DNA of 64,000 nt from JAQBQH01 sp035607415. GTDB taxonomy: Bacteria; Myxococcota_A; Polyangia; Palsa-1104. Numbering within the stretch: the stretch's first letter is position 1; every line of letters begins with the position of its first letter. The position numbers and the translations under genes are program-made. This document shows positions 43,317 to 51,947 of the stretch, one piece after another. The notes under the pieces are model-generated. The model made no database searches, was not told the origin of the DNA, and was given only the letters and a program-made list of their open reading frames with translations. The stretch lies in NCBI GenBank assembly GCA_035607415.1, contig DATNAQ010000088.1, forward strand, positions 1 through 64,000, read 5' to 3'.

Positions 43317-44071
43317 ACGGGAGCATCGATCCCTGCCTGGCGATCATTCCCGCTCGCGGCGGATCGAAGGGACTGCCCGGCAAGAACATCCGGCCGCTGG
43401 CGGGGCTGCCGCTCATCGCGCACTCGCTGCGCTGCGCCGAGCGTGCGGACGGCCTCGCGCGCGTGATCGTGTCGACCGACGCGCAGGAGATCGCAGCGGT
43501 GGCGCGCGCTGCAGGCGGCGATGTGCCGTTCATGCGCCCGGCAGAGCTGGCGCTCGACGACACGCCGACGATGCCGGTGCTGGCGCATGCGCTCGAACAG
43601 GTCGAGCTCGCGGAAGGCCGCCGCTACGCGAGCGTGCTCCTGCTGGAGCCGACGAGCCCGGGGCGGCTGCCGGATGACATCGCGCGGGCGCGGCAGATGC
43701 TAGCGGCGGACGAGCAGGCGATCGGTGTCGTGGCGTGCTCGCGGCCGTCGTTCAATCCGTTCTACGTCGGCGTGGTCGAGCGGGGCGGCTATATCGCCCC
43801 GGCGTACGATGTCATCGGGCCGCAGACGCGGCGGCAGGATGTGCCGCCGTTTCTACGCATCAACGGCGCGCTCTATCTGTGGCGACGCGACTTCGTGCAC
43901 GCCGCCCACCCGCGCTGGCTGGCGGCGGGAAAGCACCTGGCGCTGGAGATTCCTGAGGTGCGCGCATTTTCGATCGACGATCAGCTCGAGTTCGATCTGG
44001 CAGAGCTGATGTTGCAGAACGGCCTCGTGCAGCTTCCCTGGTTGCCGGCGCGCGCGAAGGTGTCGACGTGA
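43313..44071 (+). CDS. legF: CMP-legionaminic acid synthetase (CMP-N-acetylneuraminate cytidylyltransferase family)
   Basis: 252 aa. N-terminal nucleotide-binding signature CLAIIPARGGSKGLPGKNIR (residues 7-26), then VIVSTDAQEI and LLEPTSPGR, as in NeuA/LegF/PseF. It activates the nonulosonic acid with CTP in the cytoplasm. The specificity is assigned from the leg gene neighbourhood. It overlaps legI by GTGA. Confidence 0.88.
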   Translation: MNGSIDPCLAIIPARGGSKGLPGKNIRPLAGLPLIAHSLRCAERADGLARVIVSTDAQEIAAVARAAGGDVPFMRPAELALDDTPTMPVLAHALEQVELAEGRRYASVLLLEPTSPGRLPDDIARARQMLAADEQAIGVVACSRPSFNPFYVGVVERGGYIAPAYDVIGPQTRRQDVPPFLRINGALYLWRRDFVHAAHPRWLAAGKHLALEIPEVRAFSIDDQLEFDLAELMLQNGLVQLPWLPARAKVST

Positions 44072-45057
44072 GCGTGTTCGTCATCGCCGAAGCGGGCGTG
44101 AATCACAACGGATCGGTCGAGCGTGCGCTCGCGATGATCGACTGCGCGGCCGACGCCGGCGCCGACGCGGTGAAGTTCCAGACCTTCCACGCCGACGCGC
44201 TGGTCAGCCGCGGCGCAGCCAAGGCCGAGTATCAAGTGCGCGCCACCGGCGACGAGGAGTCGCAGCTCGAGATGGTGCGTGCGCTCGAGCTCGACGAGGC
44301 CGCGCACCGGCAGTTGGTGGCACATTGCCGTGCGCGCGGGATCGAGTTCATGTCGACGCCGTTCGATCCCGAGAGCGTGGCGCTCCTGGTTTCTCTCGGT
44401 GTGTCGCGGCTGAAGATCCCTTCGGGCGAGATCACCAATCCGCTCTTGTTGCGCGCGGTGGCGGCGACCGCGCTGCCGCTCATCATGTCGACGGGGATGA
44501 GCACGCTCGACGAGATCGAAGCCGCGCTCGCGGTGACCGGCGCGCGCGAGCGCGTGACGCTCTTGCACTGCACGACGGAATATCCGGCGCCGATCGGCGA
44601 GGTCAACCTTCGCGCCATGGCGACCATGGCGGCGCGCTTCGGCTTGCCGGTCGGCTACTCCGATCATACCGAGGGCATCGTCGTGGCGTCGGCCGCGGTG
44701 GCGCTCGGCGCGGTGGTGATCGAGAAGCACTTCACGCTCGATCGCGGGCTGCCGGGGCCTGATCACAAAGCCTCGCTCGAGCCGAGCGAGCTGCGCGCGA
44801 TGGTCGCGGCCATCCGTGCCGTCGAGCGCGCGCTCGGACGGGTGGAGAAGGCGCCCACGCCGTCGGAAGTGAAGAATCTGGTCGTGGCGCGCAAGAGCCT
44901 GGTGGCGGCGCGAGCCATTCGTCGGGGCGAGCGCTTCACGCCGGAGAATCTGACGACGAAGCGGCCAGGCTCGGGCATCTCGGCCATGCGCTACGACGAA
45001 TGGCTCGGCCGGGAAGCGGATCGCGACTACGAGGCAGACGAGCTGATCAGGGTTTGA
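44068..45057 (+). CDS. legI: N,N'-diacetyllegionaminic acid synthase (NeuB family)
   Basis: 329 aa from GTG 44068. The NeuB barrel begins FVIAEAGVNHNGSVERAL and has DAVKFQTF, FMSTPFD, LKIPSGEITNPLLL, VTLLHCTTEYPAP, and VGYSDHTEG with the conserved metal/PEP-binding residues; a C-terminal SAF/antifreeze-like domain (about residues 265-329) ends in GREADRDY. It condenses a 2,4-diamino-6-deoxy-mannose with phosphoenolpyruvate. The leg neighbourhood points to legionaminic rather than neuraminic or pseudaminic acid. Confidence 0.9.
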   Translation: MSVFVIAEAGVNHNGSVERALAMIDCAADAGADAVKFQTFHADALVSRGAAKAEYQVRATGDEESQLEMVRALELDEAAHRQLVAHCRARGIEFMSTPFDPESVALLVSLGVSRLKIPSGEITNPLLLRAVAATALPLIMSTGMSTLDEIEAALAVTGARERVTLLHCTTEYPAPIGEVNLRAMATMAARFGLPVGYSDHTEGIVVASAAVALGAVVIEKHFTLDRGLPGPDHKASLEPSELRAMVAAIRAVERALGRVEKAPTPSEVKNLVVARKSLVAARAIRRGERFTPENLTTKRPGSGISAMRYDEWLGREADRDYEADELIRV

Positions 45058-45082
45058 TTCGCGCGACCGACGCGGCTATCGT
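45054..45082 (+). promoter_or_regulatory. Internal promoter before legE
   Basis: TTGATT (45054-45059), 17 nt, TATCGT (45077-45082). The -35 overlaps the legI stop. The predicted start near 45089 gives a leader of about 9 nt to GTG 45098. This lies at the only real gap (40 bp) in the leg run, so legE-legB-legC can be expressed separately. Confidence 0.55.
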
Positions 45083-45097
45083 CACTGGCCGAAACAC

Positions 45098-46138
45098 GTG
45101 AAGATTGAACTGCAAAACTGCACGGTGACCCGCGACCAGCGGCTGCGTGACGTCATGGTCGCGCTCGATCGCGGCTCGGCCGAGATCGCGCTCATCGTCG
45201 ACGCGGCGGGTGTGCTCGTCGGCCTCATGACCGACGGCGACGTGCGGCGGGCGTTGCTCGCCGGCGCCGTCATCGACGCGCCGCTCGAGCCGCACATGAA
45301 GAAGACCTTCACGTCGGTGGGGCAGAACGCGGCGCGCGCCGAGGTCGTCGACCTGATGCAGGCGCGGACCATCGCCCAAATTCCCATCGTCGATGCCGCA
45401 GGACGGTTGACCGGGCTCCACCTGCTGCGCGACGTCATCGGCGCCGAAGAGCGTGAGAACTGGGCCGTGGTGATGGCCGGCGGACGCGGAACGCGACTCG
45501 CGCCGTTGACCGATCAGACGCCGAAGCCGATGCTGCGCGTGGCAGGGCGCCCCATCCTCGAGCGGATCGTCCTGCACCTCGTGAGCCACGGCATTCGTCG
45601 CGTGTTCATTGCCATCAACTACCTGAGCGAAGTAATCGTCGAACACTTCGGCGACGGCTCGCAATTCGGCGCACGCATCGAATATCTGCGCGAGCAGCGC
45701 GCGCTCGGAACTGCGGGCGCGCTGGCGCTGTTGCCCGCGCCACCGACGGTGCCGGTGCTTTTGATGAACGGCGACCTGGTTACGCAGGCCGATGTCGGCG
45801 CGCTGCTGCAGTTTCACGCCAGCGGAGACCAGACCATCTCCGTCGCGGTGCGGAAGTATTTTCACACGGTGCCGTTCGGCTGCGTCCAGCTCGACGGGGA
45901 TCGGGTCGCTTCGCTCGAGGAGAAGCCAACGATGACCCGACTGGTGAACGCGGGCATCTACGTCATCGACCCCGAGGTGGTGGCACGCGTGCCTGCGGAC
46001 GGCGAGACGACCGGGCCCGGTCTCATCGAGGCCGCCATCGCCACCGGCCAAACCGTGCGCGCGCTCGAGATTGAAGACGACTGGATCGACGTCGGGCAGA
46101 AAGAACAGTTCCGGCGCGCGAGAGGCGAACAAGTATGA
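45098..46138 (+). CDS. legE: Glucosamine-1-phosphate guanylyltransferase with CBS pair (PtmE/LegE type)
   Basis: 346 aa. Two N-terminal CBS repeats (about residues 8-115; IALIVDAAGVLVGLMTDGD and IPIVDAAGRLTG) are fused to a nucleotidyltransferase domain with VVMAGGRGTRLAPLTDQTPK (about 124-143). This fusion is the hallmark of PtmE, which makes GDP-GlcN for the GDP-based legionaminic acid route. The CBS pair probably senses a nucleotide. Start: GTG at 45098, 15 nt after the -10 box. The stop overlaps legB (ATGA). Confidence 0.87.
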   Translation: MKIELQNCTVTRDQRLRDVMVALDRGSAEIALIVDAAGVLVGLMTDGDVRRALLAGAVIDAPLEPHMKKTFTSVGQNAARAEVVDLMQARTIAQIPIVDAAGRLTGLHLLRDVIGAEERENWAVVMAGGRGTRLAPLTDQTPKPMLRVAGRPILERIVLHLVSHGIRRVFIAINYLSEVIVEHFGDGSQFGARIEYLREQRALGTAGALALLPAPPTVPVLLMNGDLVTQADVGALLQFHASGDQTISVAVRKYFHTVPFGCVQLDGDRVASLEEKPTMTRLVNAGIYVIDPEVVARVPADGETTGPGLIEAAIATGQTVRALEIEDDWIDVGQKEQFRRARGEQV

Positions 46139-47118
46139 GCGGTACGGTCCTCGTCACGGGCGCCGATGGCTTCATCGGCTCGAACCTCGTCGAGCGGCTC
46201 GTCGCCGACGGCGTGTCGGTACGCGCGTTCTGCATGTACAACCCCCAAGGTTCTTGGGGGTGGCTCGATTACGCCGGCCCGGCGGTGCGTGGCGCGCTCG
46301 ACGTGCGGCTCGGCGACATCCGTGACGCTGGCTTCGTCGCCGAGGCCTGCCGTGGTGTCGACGTCATTCTGCACCTGGCGGCACTGATCGCGATCCCCTA
46401 TTCGTACGCGGCGCCGGAGTCGTTCGTAGCGACCAACGTGCAGGGCACCCTCAACGTACTCGAGGCGGCGCGACGCCACGGCGTCAAGCGCGTCGTGCAC
46501 ACGTCGACGAGCGAGGTCTACGGCACGCCGACGGAGCTGCCCATCCGCGAGACGCATCCGCTGAATGCGCAATCCCCCTACGCGGCGACCAAGGTTGCCG
46601 CCGATCAAATGGCGCTCGCGTATCACCGCACCTTCGGGACGCCAGTGACGGTGCTGCGACCGTTCAACACCTACGGCCCGAGGCAGTCGACGCGCGCCAT
46701 CATCCCCACGATCCTGACGCAGCTTCTCGAGGGCAAGCGCGACATCCAGCTCGGGCGGCTCGACACCAAGCGCGACCTCACCTTCGTCGGCGACACTGTC
46801 GACGGCTTCGTGCGCGCGGCGTTTACGTCGGGGCTCGAAGGGCGCACGGTGCAGCTAGGCGTCGGTCGCGCGGTCACGATCGCCGAGCTGTTCGCGATGG
46901 CGTGTAGGGCGGTCGGCGTCGAGGCGCAGGCCAAGCAGGAGGAGCGGCGGCTGCGGCCGGACGCGAGCGAAGTGCTGGTGCTCGAATCCGATCCGTCGCT
47001 GGCGGGCGAGCTGCTCGGCTGGAAGCCAACGGTGTCGCTGGAGGAGGGGCTGCGGCGCACCGCCGAGTGGCTGGGCAGCAACCTCACGCATTACCGCACC
47101 GACTACTTCCATGTCTAA
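46135..47118 (+). CDS. legB: GDP-N-acetylglucosamine 4,6-dehydratase (LegB type)
   Basis: 327 aa extended SDR. VLVTGADGFIGSNLVERL (about residues 4-21), the LegB-typical MYNPQGSWGWLDYAG stretch, HTSTSEVYGTP, SPYAATKVAADQMAL (Tyr/Lys) and RPFNTYGPRQSTRAIIP. It dehydrates the GDP sugar to a 4-keto-6-deoxy product for LegC. It overlaps legE by 4 bp and legC by 8 bp. Confidence 0.88.
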   Translation: MSGTVLVTGADGFIGSNLVERLVADGVSVRAFCMYNPQGSWGWLDYAGPAVRGALDVRLGDIRDAGFVAEACRGVDVILHLAALIAIPYSYAAPESFVATNVQGTLNVLEAARRHGVKRVVHTSTSEVYGTPTELPIRETHPLNAQSPYAATKVAADQMALAYHRTFGTPVTVLRPFNTYGPRQSTRAIIPTILTQLLEGKRDIQLGRLDTKRDLTFVGDTVDGFVRAAFTSGLEGRTVQLGVGRAVTIAELFAMACRAVGVEAQAKQEERRLRPDASEVLVLESDPSLAGELLGWKPTVSLEEGLRRTAEWLGSNLTHYRTDYFHV

Positions 47119-48262
47119 CGAGCGCATCCCGCTGAGCGAGCCCAACCTCGCAGGCAACACGCGCCAATACCTCGAAGAGTGCCTACGCACGAACTTCGTG
47201 TCGTCGGTGGGCCCGTTCGTCGATCGCTTCGAGCGCGAGTTCGCCGCTTTCGTGGGCGCACGCCACGCCGTCGCGTGTGCGAGTGGAACCGCCGCGTTGC
47301 ACGTCGCGATGCGCCTCTTCGCGCTCACGCCCGACGATGAGGTGTGGGTTGCGTCGTTGACCTTCATCGCATCGGCGAACCCAATCTTGTACGAGCGGGC
47401 GCGGCCGGTGCTCGTCGACTCCGAGGCCCAGACGTGGAACGCCGACCCGGAGCTGATCGTCGACGAGCTTGATCGGCGCGCGCGAGCCGGTCGAGCGCTG
47501 CCCAAGATCATCGAGGTCGTGCACATCCTCGGGCAGCCGGCGCGGCTCGACGAGGTGGCCGTGGCGTGCGAGAGGCACGGCGTCGTGCTCGTCGAGGACG
47601 CTGCCGAGGCGTTGGGCGCGCGTTACCTCGAAGGGCGCTTCGCCGGGCGACAGGTCGGCGTGGCGGGGCGCGTCGGTTGCTACTCGTTCAACGGCAACAA
47701 AGTAATCACCTGTGGTGGCGGCGGCATGATCGTGACCGACGACCCAAACCTGGCGGCGCGGGCCAAGCACCTGACGACCCAGGCGCGGCTGCCAGGCCTG
47801 GCCTATCGCCATGACGAGGTCGGCTACAACTATCGGCTGTCGAACCTCTCGGCGGCGCTCGGCGTGGCCCAGCTCGAGCAGCTGCCGAGCTTCCTCGAGC
47901 AGAAGCGGGCACACGCCGACGCCTACGACGCCGCTTTCGCCGGGCGGCCCGGCCTGACGCTGAAGGCGCGGCCTCCGTGGGCGGACTCGTCGCACTGGCT
48001 GTACTCGCTCGTCGTCGACGCGGAGGCATTCGGCTGTTCGCGCGATGCCTTGATCGCGCGCCTCAACGAAAACGGTATCGAGTCGCGGCCGATCTGGTCG
48101 CCGCTGCACACCATGCCGATGTACGCGGCCGCGCCGCGGATCGGCAGCGGCGCCGTCGCCGAGCGGTTGGCGGCCAACGCGCTAAGCCTGCCGTCGTCGG
48201 TTCAGCTCACGCCCGCGCAGCGGGCGCGGGTCATCGACGTCGTGCTCGGCAGCTCACGGTAG
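47111..48262 (+). CDS. legC: PLP aminotransferase, LegC type (DegT/DnrJ/EryC1)
   Basis: 383 aa. IPLSEPNLAGNTRQYLEECL start, ACASGTAALHVAMRL, VEDAAEALGARY, and the PLP Lys in SFNGNKVITCGGGGM (about residue 196), as in LegC and related 4-aminotransferases. It aminates C4 of the GDP-4-keto-6-deoxy sugar. It is the last gene of the plus-strand leg operon and overlaps the 3' end of the convergent legH gene by 9 bp. Confidence 0.88.
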   Translation: MSNERIPLSEPNLAGNTRQYLEECLRTNFVSSVGPFVDRFEREFAAFVGARHAVACASGTAALHVAMRLFALTPDDEVWVASLTFIASANPILYERARPVLVDSEAQTWNADPELIVDELDRRARAGRALPKIIEVVHILGQPARLDEVAVACERHGVVLVEDAAEALGARYLEGRFAGRQVGVAGRVGCYSFNGNKVITCGGGGMIVTDDPNLAARAKHLTTQARLPGLAYRHDEVGYNYRLSNLSAALGVAQLEQLPSFLEQKRAHADAYDAAFAGRPGLTLKARPPWADSSHWLYSLVVDAEAFGCSRDALIARLNENGIESRPIWSPLHTMPMYAAAPRIGSGAVAERLAANALSLPSSVQLTPAQRARVIDVVLGSSR

Positions 48263-48910
48263 CCGAACGCGCGCCGGTACACCGACGGCCAGCGCGCCGT
48301 CTGGCACGTCGCCGACGACGACGGCGCCCATGCCGATGAGCGCTCCGGCGCCGACGGTGACGTGGTCGCGCACGCGGCAGCCCAGGCCGAGAAAAGCGCC
48401 CTCACCGATGGCGACGCCGCCGCCGATGACGGTGCCCGGTCCGAGGAAGGCGAAGGCGCCGACGCTGACGTCGTGCTCCACGAGTGCGCCGGTGTTGACG
48501 ACGGCATGTGCGCCGACGATGGCTCCGGTATTGATGACGCTCCCGGCGAAGATGACGACGCCGTCGCCGAGCGACGCCGTGTCGGCGACGACCGCGCGCG
48601 CATGGACGACCGTGGCCCAGCGCAGCGACGGCGCGGCGGCGGCGAGGCGCGCGACGACCTCACGTCGGCGCGGCGATGGGCCCAGCCCGCCGACGCCGAG
48701 GACGAAGTAGGCATCGGCCGGCGCGCGCGCGATCGCTGTGGTGTCGTCGCCGAGCCAGGGAATGCCGAAGCGTTCGCTGGTTTCCGCCGACTCGGCGTGA
48801 TCGGCGTAGCCGACGATAGCCCAGCGATCGGGTCGCGAGAGCGCGCAGTCGACGATCACGCGGGCGTGCTCGCCGCCGCCGACGACGACGAGTGGCGCGG
48901 GCGCGCTCAC
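48254..48910 (-). CDS. legH: Sugar N-acetyltransferase, LegH/NeuD/PglD family
   Basis: 218 aa. An N-terminal Rossmann-like sugar-binding part (PLVVVGGGEHARVIVDCAL) is followed by a left-handed beta-helix of hexapeptide repeats (VVNTGALVEHDVSVGAFAFLG and so on), the PglD/NeuD architecture. It acetylates the 4-amino group introduced by LegC. It is the last gene of the 12-gene minus operon; its ATG overlaps the legG stop (ATGA). Confidence 0.87.
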   Translation of the reverse strand: MSAPAPLVVVGGGEHARVIVDCALSRPDRWAIVGYADHAESAETSERFGIPWLGDDTTAIARAPADAYFVLGVGGLGPSPRRREVVARLAAAAPSLRWATVVHARAVVADTASLGDGVVIFAGSVINTGAIVGAHAVVNTGALVEHDVSVGAFAFLGPGTVIGGGVAIGEGAFLGLGCRVRDHVTVGAGALIGMGAVVVGDVPDGALAVGVPARVRLP

Positions 48911-50034
48911 GCTGGCACCGGCGCTTTGCGCGGCGGGCGAGGCGGTGTCCAGTCGCGCAGCACGCGCACGATGCGTTCGCCGGCGTGTCCGTCGCCGAGC
49001 GCTCCGGCGATGCTCGAGAGCGTGCTTCGTGTCGCCGGATCGAGCGCGCGTCCGAGCGCGGCGACGATGGCGTCGGCGTCGGCGGCTACGTCCTGCACGT
49101 GGGCGCTGCGGAGGCGCCCTTTTTGGCGATCACCCACGTTCACGACGGGCACGCCGATCGCCGGCGCCTCGATGACGGCGCTCGAGCTATTGCCGAGCAC
49201 GGCGTCGGCGTGGCGCAGAAGGCCGAGGTAGCGCCGCTCGCCGAGCGCCTCGACGGCGCGGCGGCGCGGACCGTCCGCCGCGCGCAAGAGGAGCGAGCGG
49301 ATCTCGGCGGCGCCAGGGTCATTGTTCGGTAGAGTCACCACCCAAGTCGCGGCCACGCGCGCCATCGCCGCCGCCACCGCCTCTGCATCGGCGAGCGGCG
49401 CTGCCGCCAGTGTCGTCGGATGCACGGTGACGACAATCAGCGGCGCCGCCAGCGGCATTCCGAGCAGCGATTCGAGCTCCGCCCGATCGGCGAGATCGGC
49501 GCGGCGCAGGTTGTCGAGGCCAGGCGCGCCGACCACGTGCACCGTCGCTGGGGCTTCGCCCAGGGCGAGCAGCCGTCGGCGATACTCGTCGTGGCTGACG
49601 AAGTGCAGGTGACTCAGCTTGCTGATCGCGTGGCGAAGCGCGTCGTCGAAGGCGCCTTCGGTCTGCTCGCCGCCGTGCAGGTGCACGATCGGCACGCGAG
49701 CCAGCGTCGCCGCCAGCGCTGCCGCCGCTGTCTCGAAGCGATCGCCGAGCAGCATCAGCGCGTCGGGCTCCGTGCGCGCGAGCGCGCCCGCTACGCCGTC
49801 GAGTGCCGCCGCGGCCTGGGTGGCGATTGGCGCCTCGACGTTCCACGCGATGCGCTCGGCGGTGGCGAAGCCGTCGCTCTCGATGAGACGGTAGGTTTCA
49901 CCGAAGCGTGGTCCCAGGTGCATGCCGCCAACGAGCAAACGCAGATCGAACGCCGCATCGTCACGCAAGAGCAGGCAGGTGCTGCGGAGGATGCCCCAGT
50001 CCTGACGACCCGTCGTCAGTACCGCGAGCCGCAT
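48907..50034 (-). CDS. legG: Hydrolysing UDP/GDP-sugar 2-epimerase, LegG/NeuC family
   Basis: 375 aa GT-B-like epimerase: LAVLTTGRQDWGILRS start, LMLLGDRFETAAAALAA, VHLHGGEQTEGAFDDALRHA and LHFVSHDEYRRRLLALGE, then GNSSSAVIEAPAIGVPVVN. It removes the nucleotide and inverts C2 to give 2,4-diacetamido-6-deoxymannose for LegI. It starts 3 bp from the stop of the triad 2 amidotransferase. Confidence 0.9.
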   Translation of the reverse strand: MRLAVLTTGRQDWGILRSTCLLLRDDAAFDLRLLVGGMHLGPRFGETYRLIESDGFATAERIAWNVEAPIATQAAAALDGVAGALARTEPDALMLLGDRFETAAAALAATLARVPIVHLHGGEQTEGAFDDALRHAISKLSHLHFVSHDEYRRRLLALGEAPATVHVVGAPGLDNLRRADLADRAELESLLGMPLAAPLIVVTVHPTTLAAAPLADAEAVAAAMARVAATWVVTLPNNDPGAAEIRSLLLRAADGPRRRAVEALGERRYLGLLRHADAVLGNSSSAVIEAPAIGVPVVNVGDRQKGRLRSAHVQDVAADADAIVAALGRALDPATRSTLSSIAGALGDGHAGERIVRVLRDWTPPRPPRKAPVPA

Positions 50035-50037
50035 GGA

Positions 50038-51321
50038 TTACGCCGCGTCCTGCCAGACGGTATGCCGCAGCTTCCACTGCCCGCCTTCGCGCTTCCACAA
50101 GTGCGGCGAGCGGAACTTCTCGGCGAGTGCCATGAACGACTCGCGCGTCATGGTCGGCTCGGCGAACTCCGTCGACGCTCTAGGGAACTCGTTGGCCGGA
50201 ATGCTGAGATAGCGGAACACCTCGTCGGCGAAGCGCTCGGGGAACTCGCCGTCGAAGCGTTTGACCAGCGCTACGCCTTCGTCCCGCGTGATGTCACCGG
50301 AGCGGATCTCCTGGGCGGCGTCATAGGTCGCGCGGCCGATGCCGAACTTCACGTACGTGGTGTAGTAGTGGAAGTCGTCGATGCGATCATCGATCGAGTT
50401 GTATTTGCTGTAGGTGCCGGGCGTGCGCTCCGGTGAGGCTTGGAAGCCGCCGTTCTCGACGGCGTAGTAGTAGCAGGACTGCGGATGCCACGGCAGGTAG
50501 TAGCCGAGGTAGTGGACCTCGACCTTGTTGCGCTCCATGAGCTCGGGATCCGCCGGCAGGTACGGGTCGAGGTCGACGCGCTCGAGCCCATAGCGGCCGA
50601 GGAGGTCGCTCACCGCCGTGCCACCGAGATAGGCCTGGGTGGCGTTCGACAGTGCGTAGTACTTGTGGTCGCGCCGCGCGCTCGACGCGTCGGCGATGGG
50701 GTTGCCGTACTCGGCTTCGTTTTCGCCGTAGAAGACGAGCGGCAAATCGAACAGTGGTGCCATTTTCGGCGCCAACGACTTCTGTCCGAGGATGAACGGC
50801 TGGAACGGATGGAACAGATTCTCGACGGCGAGTCGTGTCAGGAGGCGATGCACGCGCCCATTCGGCGTGCACAAATAGTTGTCGAAGCCGGCGTGGATCC
50901 AGGCCTGATGGTTCTTCCATCCCCACTCGGTATAGATGTGCGGCGCCCAGGTGACGGTGAGCGGATGCATACCGTACTCGTACTTGAGCTTGTGCGCGGC
51001 GTAGAACGAGTCCTTGCCGCCGGAGCCCGGCACGAGGCAGTCGTAGCGCCCGTCAGTGCGGCGATAGCGATCGCACAGCTCGCGCAACTGGCGCTCTCGA
51101 TCCTTCCAATCGATGGTGCGGCGCTTGTTTTCCGTGAGCCGGCAGGCGTCGCAGATGCCTTCGGCGTCGAAGCCGATGGTCGCCTTCTTGCTTTCGCGCG
51201 TGTGCTTGAACTCGACAGAGGAGTTAGGACGCTGGTTGGAGATGACGCAGCGCTTGCAGAATTTCACGTCGCGCGGCAGTCCGTAATAGGCCTCGAGGGT
51301 TTCTGGCTCGCTCATGGTCAT
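50038..51321 (-). CDS. N-acetyl sugar amidotransferase (WbpG family), triad 2
   Basis: 427 aa from ATG 51321 (overlapping the hisH stop as ATGA). CxxC-type N-terminus (FCKRCVISNQRPNSS, CDACRLTENKRRTIDW), then a PP-loop CLVPGSGGKDSFYAAHKLKY (about residues 93-112) in which Lys replaces the Val of triad 1 (SGGVDST). YTEWGWKNHQAW and YGENEAEYGN match WbuX/WbpG-type proteins. The first copy (42171) is shorter and clearly divergent, so the two triads probably act on different sugars. It sits next to legG and legH. Confidence 0.88.
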   Translation of the reverse strand: MTMSEPETLEAYYGLPRDVKFCKRCVISNQRPNSSVEFKHTRESKKATIGFDAEGICDACRLTENKRRTIDWKDRERQLRELCDRYRRTDGRYDCLVPGSGGKDSFYAAHKLKYEYGMHPLTVTWAPHIYTEWGWKNHQAWIHAGFDNYLCTPNGRVHRLLTRLAVENLFHPFQPFILGQKSLAPKMAPLFDLPLVFYGENEAEYGNPIADASSARRDHKYYALSNATQAYLGGTAVSDLLGRYGLERVDLDPYLPADPELMERNKVEVHYLGYYLPWHPQSCYYYAVENGGFQASPERTPGTYSKYNSIDDRIDDFHYYTTYVKFGIGRATYDAAQEIRSGDITRDEGVALVKRFDGEFPERFADEVFRYLSIPANEFPRASTEFAEPTMTRESFMALAEKFRSPHLWKREGGQWKLRHTVWQDAA

Positions 51322-51947
51322 ATCGTGAGGAATCTGTCGATCACGCGCAAACCGGCCGATCCGCTCTTTTCTGGATGAAACTGGCACCCTATCACATTGC
51401 CGCGCTGCACAGCTGCCGAGATGCGCTGCCCGCCGTAGTCGGCGTCGGCAAGACGATCGGTTTCGTGCGTCGGCGCGGCGGTGAAGGAGTGCACGAAGTA
51501 CATCATCGTGCCCGACGGTAATGGCTCGAGGAGCGTGCCGTCCCATGAGCCGCCCGGGGGCGGTACGATGCGGTTCCACCCGATCTGCGGCACCTTGACC
51601 GTCGGGCGGTTCTCGATGGCGCGCACGCTGCCCTCGATGAGGCCGAGCCCCCGGTGGTGGCCGAACTCCTCGCTCTCGGCGAGAAGGAGCTGCATGCCGA
51701 GGCAGATACCGAGCAGAGGCCGGCTGAGGAGGACGTACTCGCGGATGGCATCGAGCTGGGCACGCGCGGTCAGTGCACGCATGCCGTCGCCGAACGCGCC
51801 AACGCCGGGGAGCACCAGACGATCGGCCCCGGCGATGGCGTCGGGCGCAGTCGCCAACGTCACCTCGGCGCCCTGGTGGCGCAGCGCTTTCAGGACGCTG
51901 TGGATGTTACCGATGCCGTAGTCGATGACGGTCACTCGGGGGCTCAT
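51318..51947 (-). CDS. HisH-like glutaminase subunit, triad 2
   Basis: 209 aa class I amidotransferase: VTVIDYGIGNIHSVLKAL, LPGVGAFGDGM, LGICLGMQLLLAESEE (Cys about 83), GCQFHPEKSGSAG. It pairs with the adjacent HisF-like gene (ATGA overlap) and supplies ammonia to the N-acetyl sugar amidotransferase at 50038-51321. A role in histidine biosynthesis is unlikely in this context. Confidence 0.88.
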   Translation of the reverse strand: MSPRVTVIDYGIGNIHSVLKALRHQGAEVTLATAPDAIAGADRLVLPGVGAFGDGMRALTARAQLDAIREYVLLSRPLLGICLGMQLLLAESEEFGHHRGLGLIEGSVRAIENRPTVKVPQIGWNRIVPPPGGSWDGTLLEPLPSGTMMYFVHSFTAAPTHETDRLADADYGGQRISAAVQRGNVIGCQFHPEKSGSAGLRVIDRFLTI

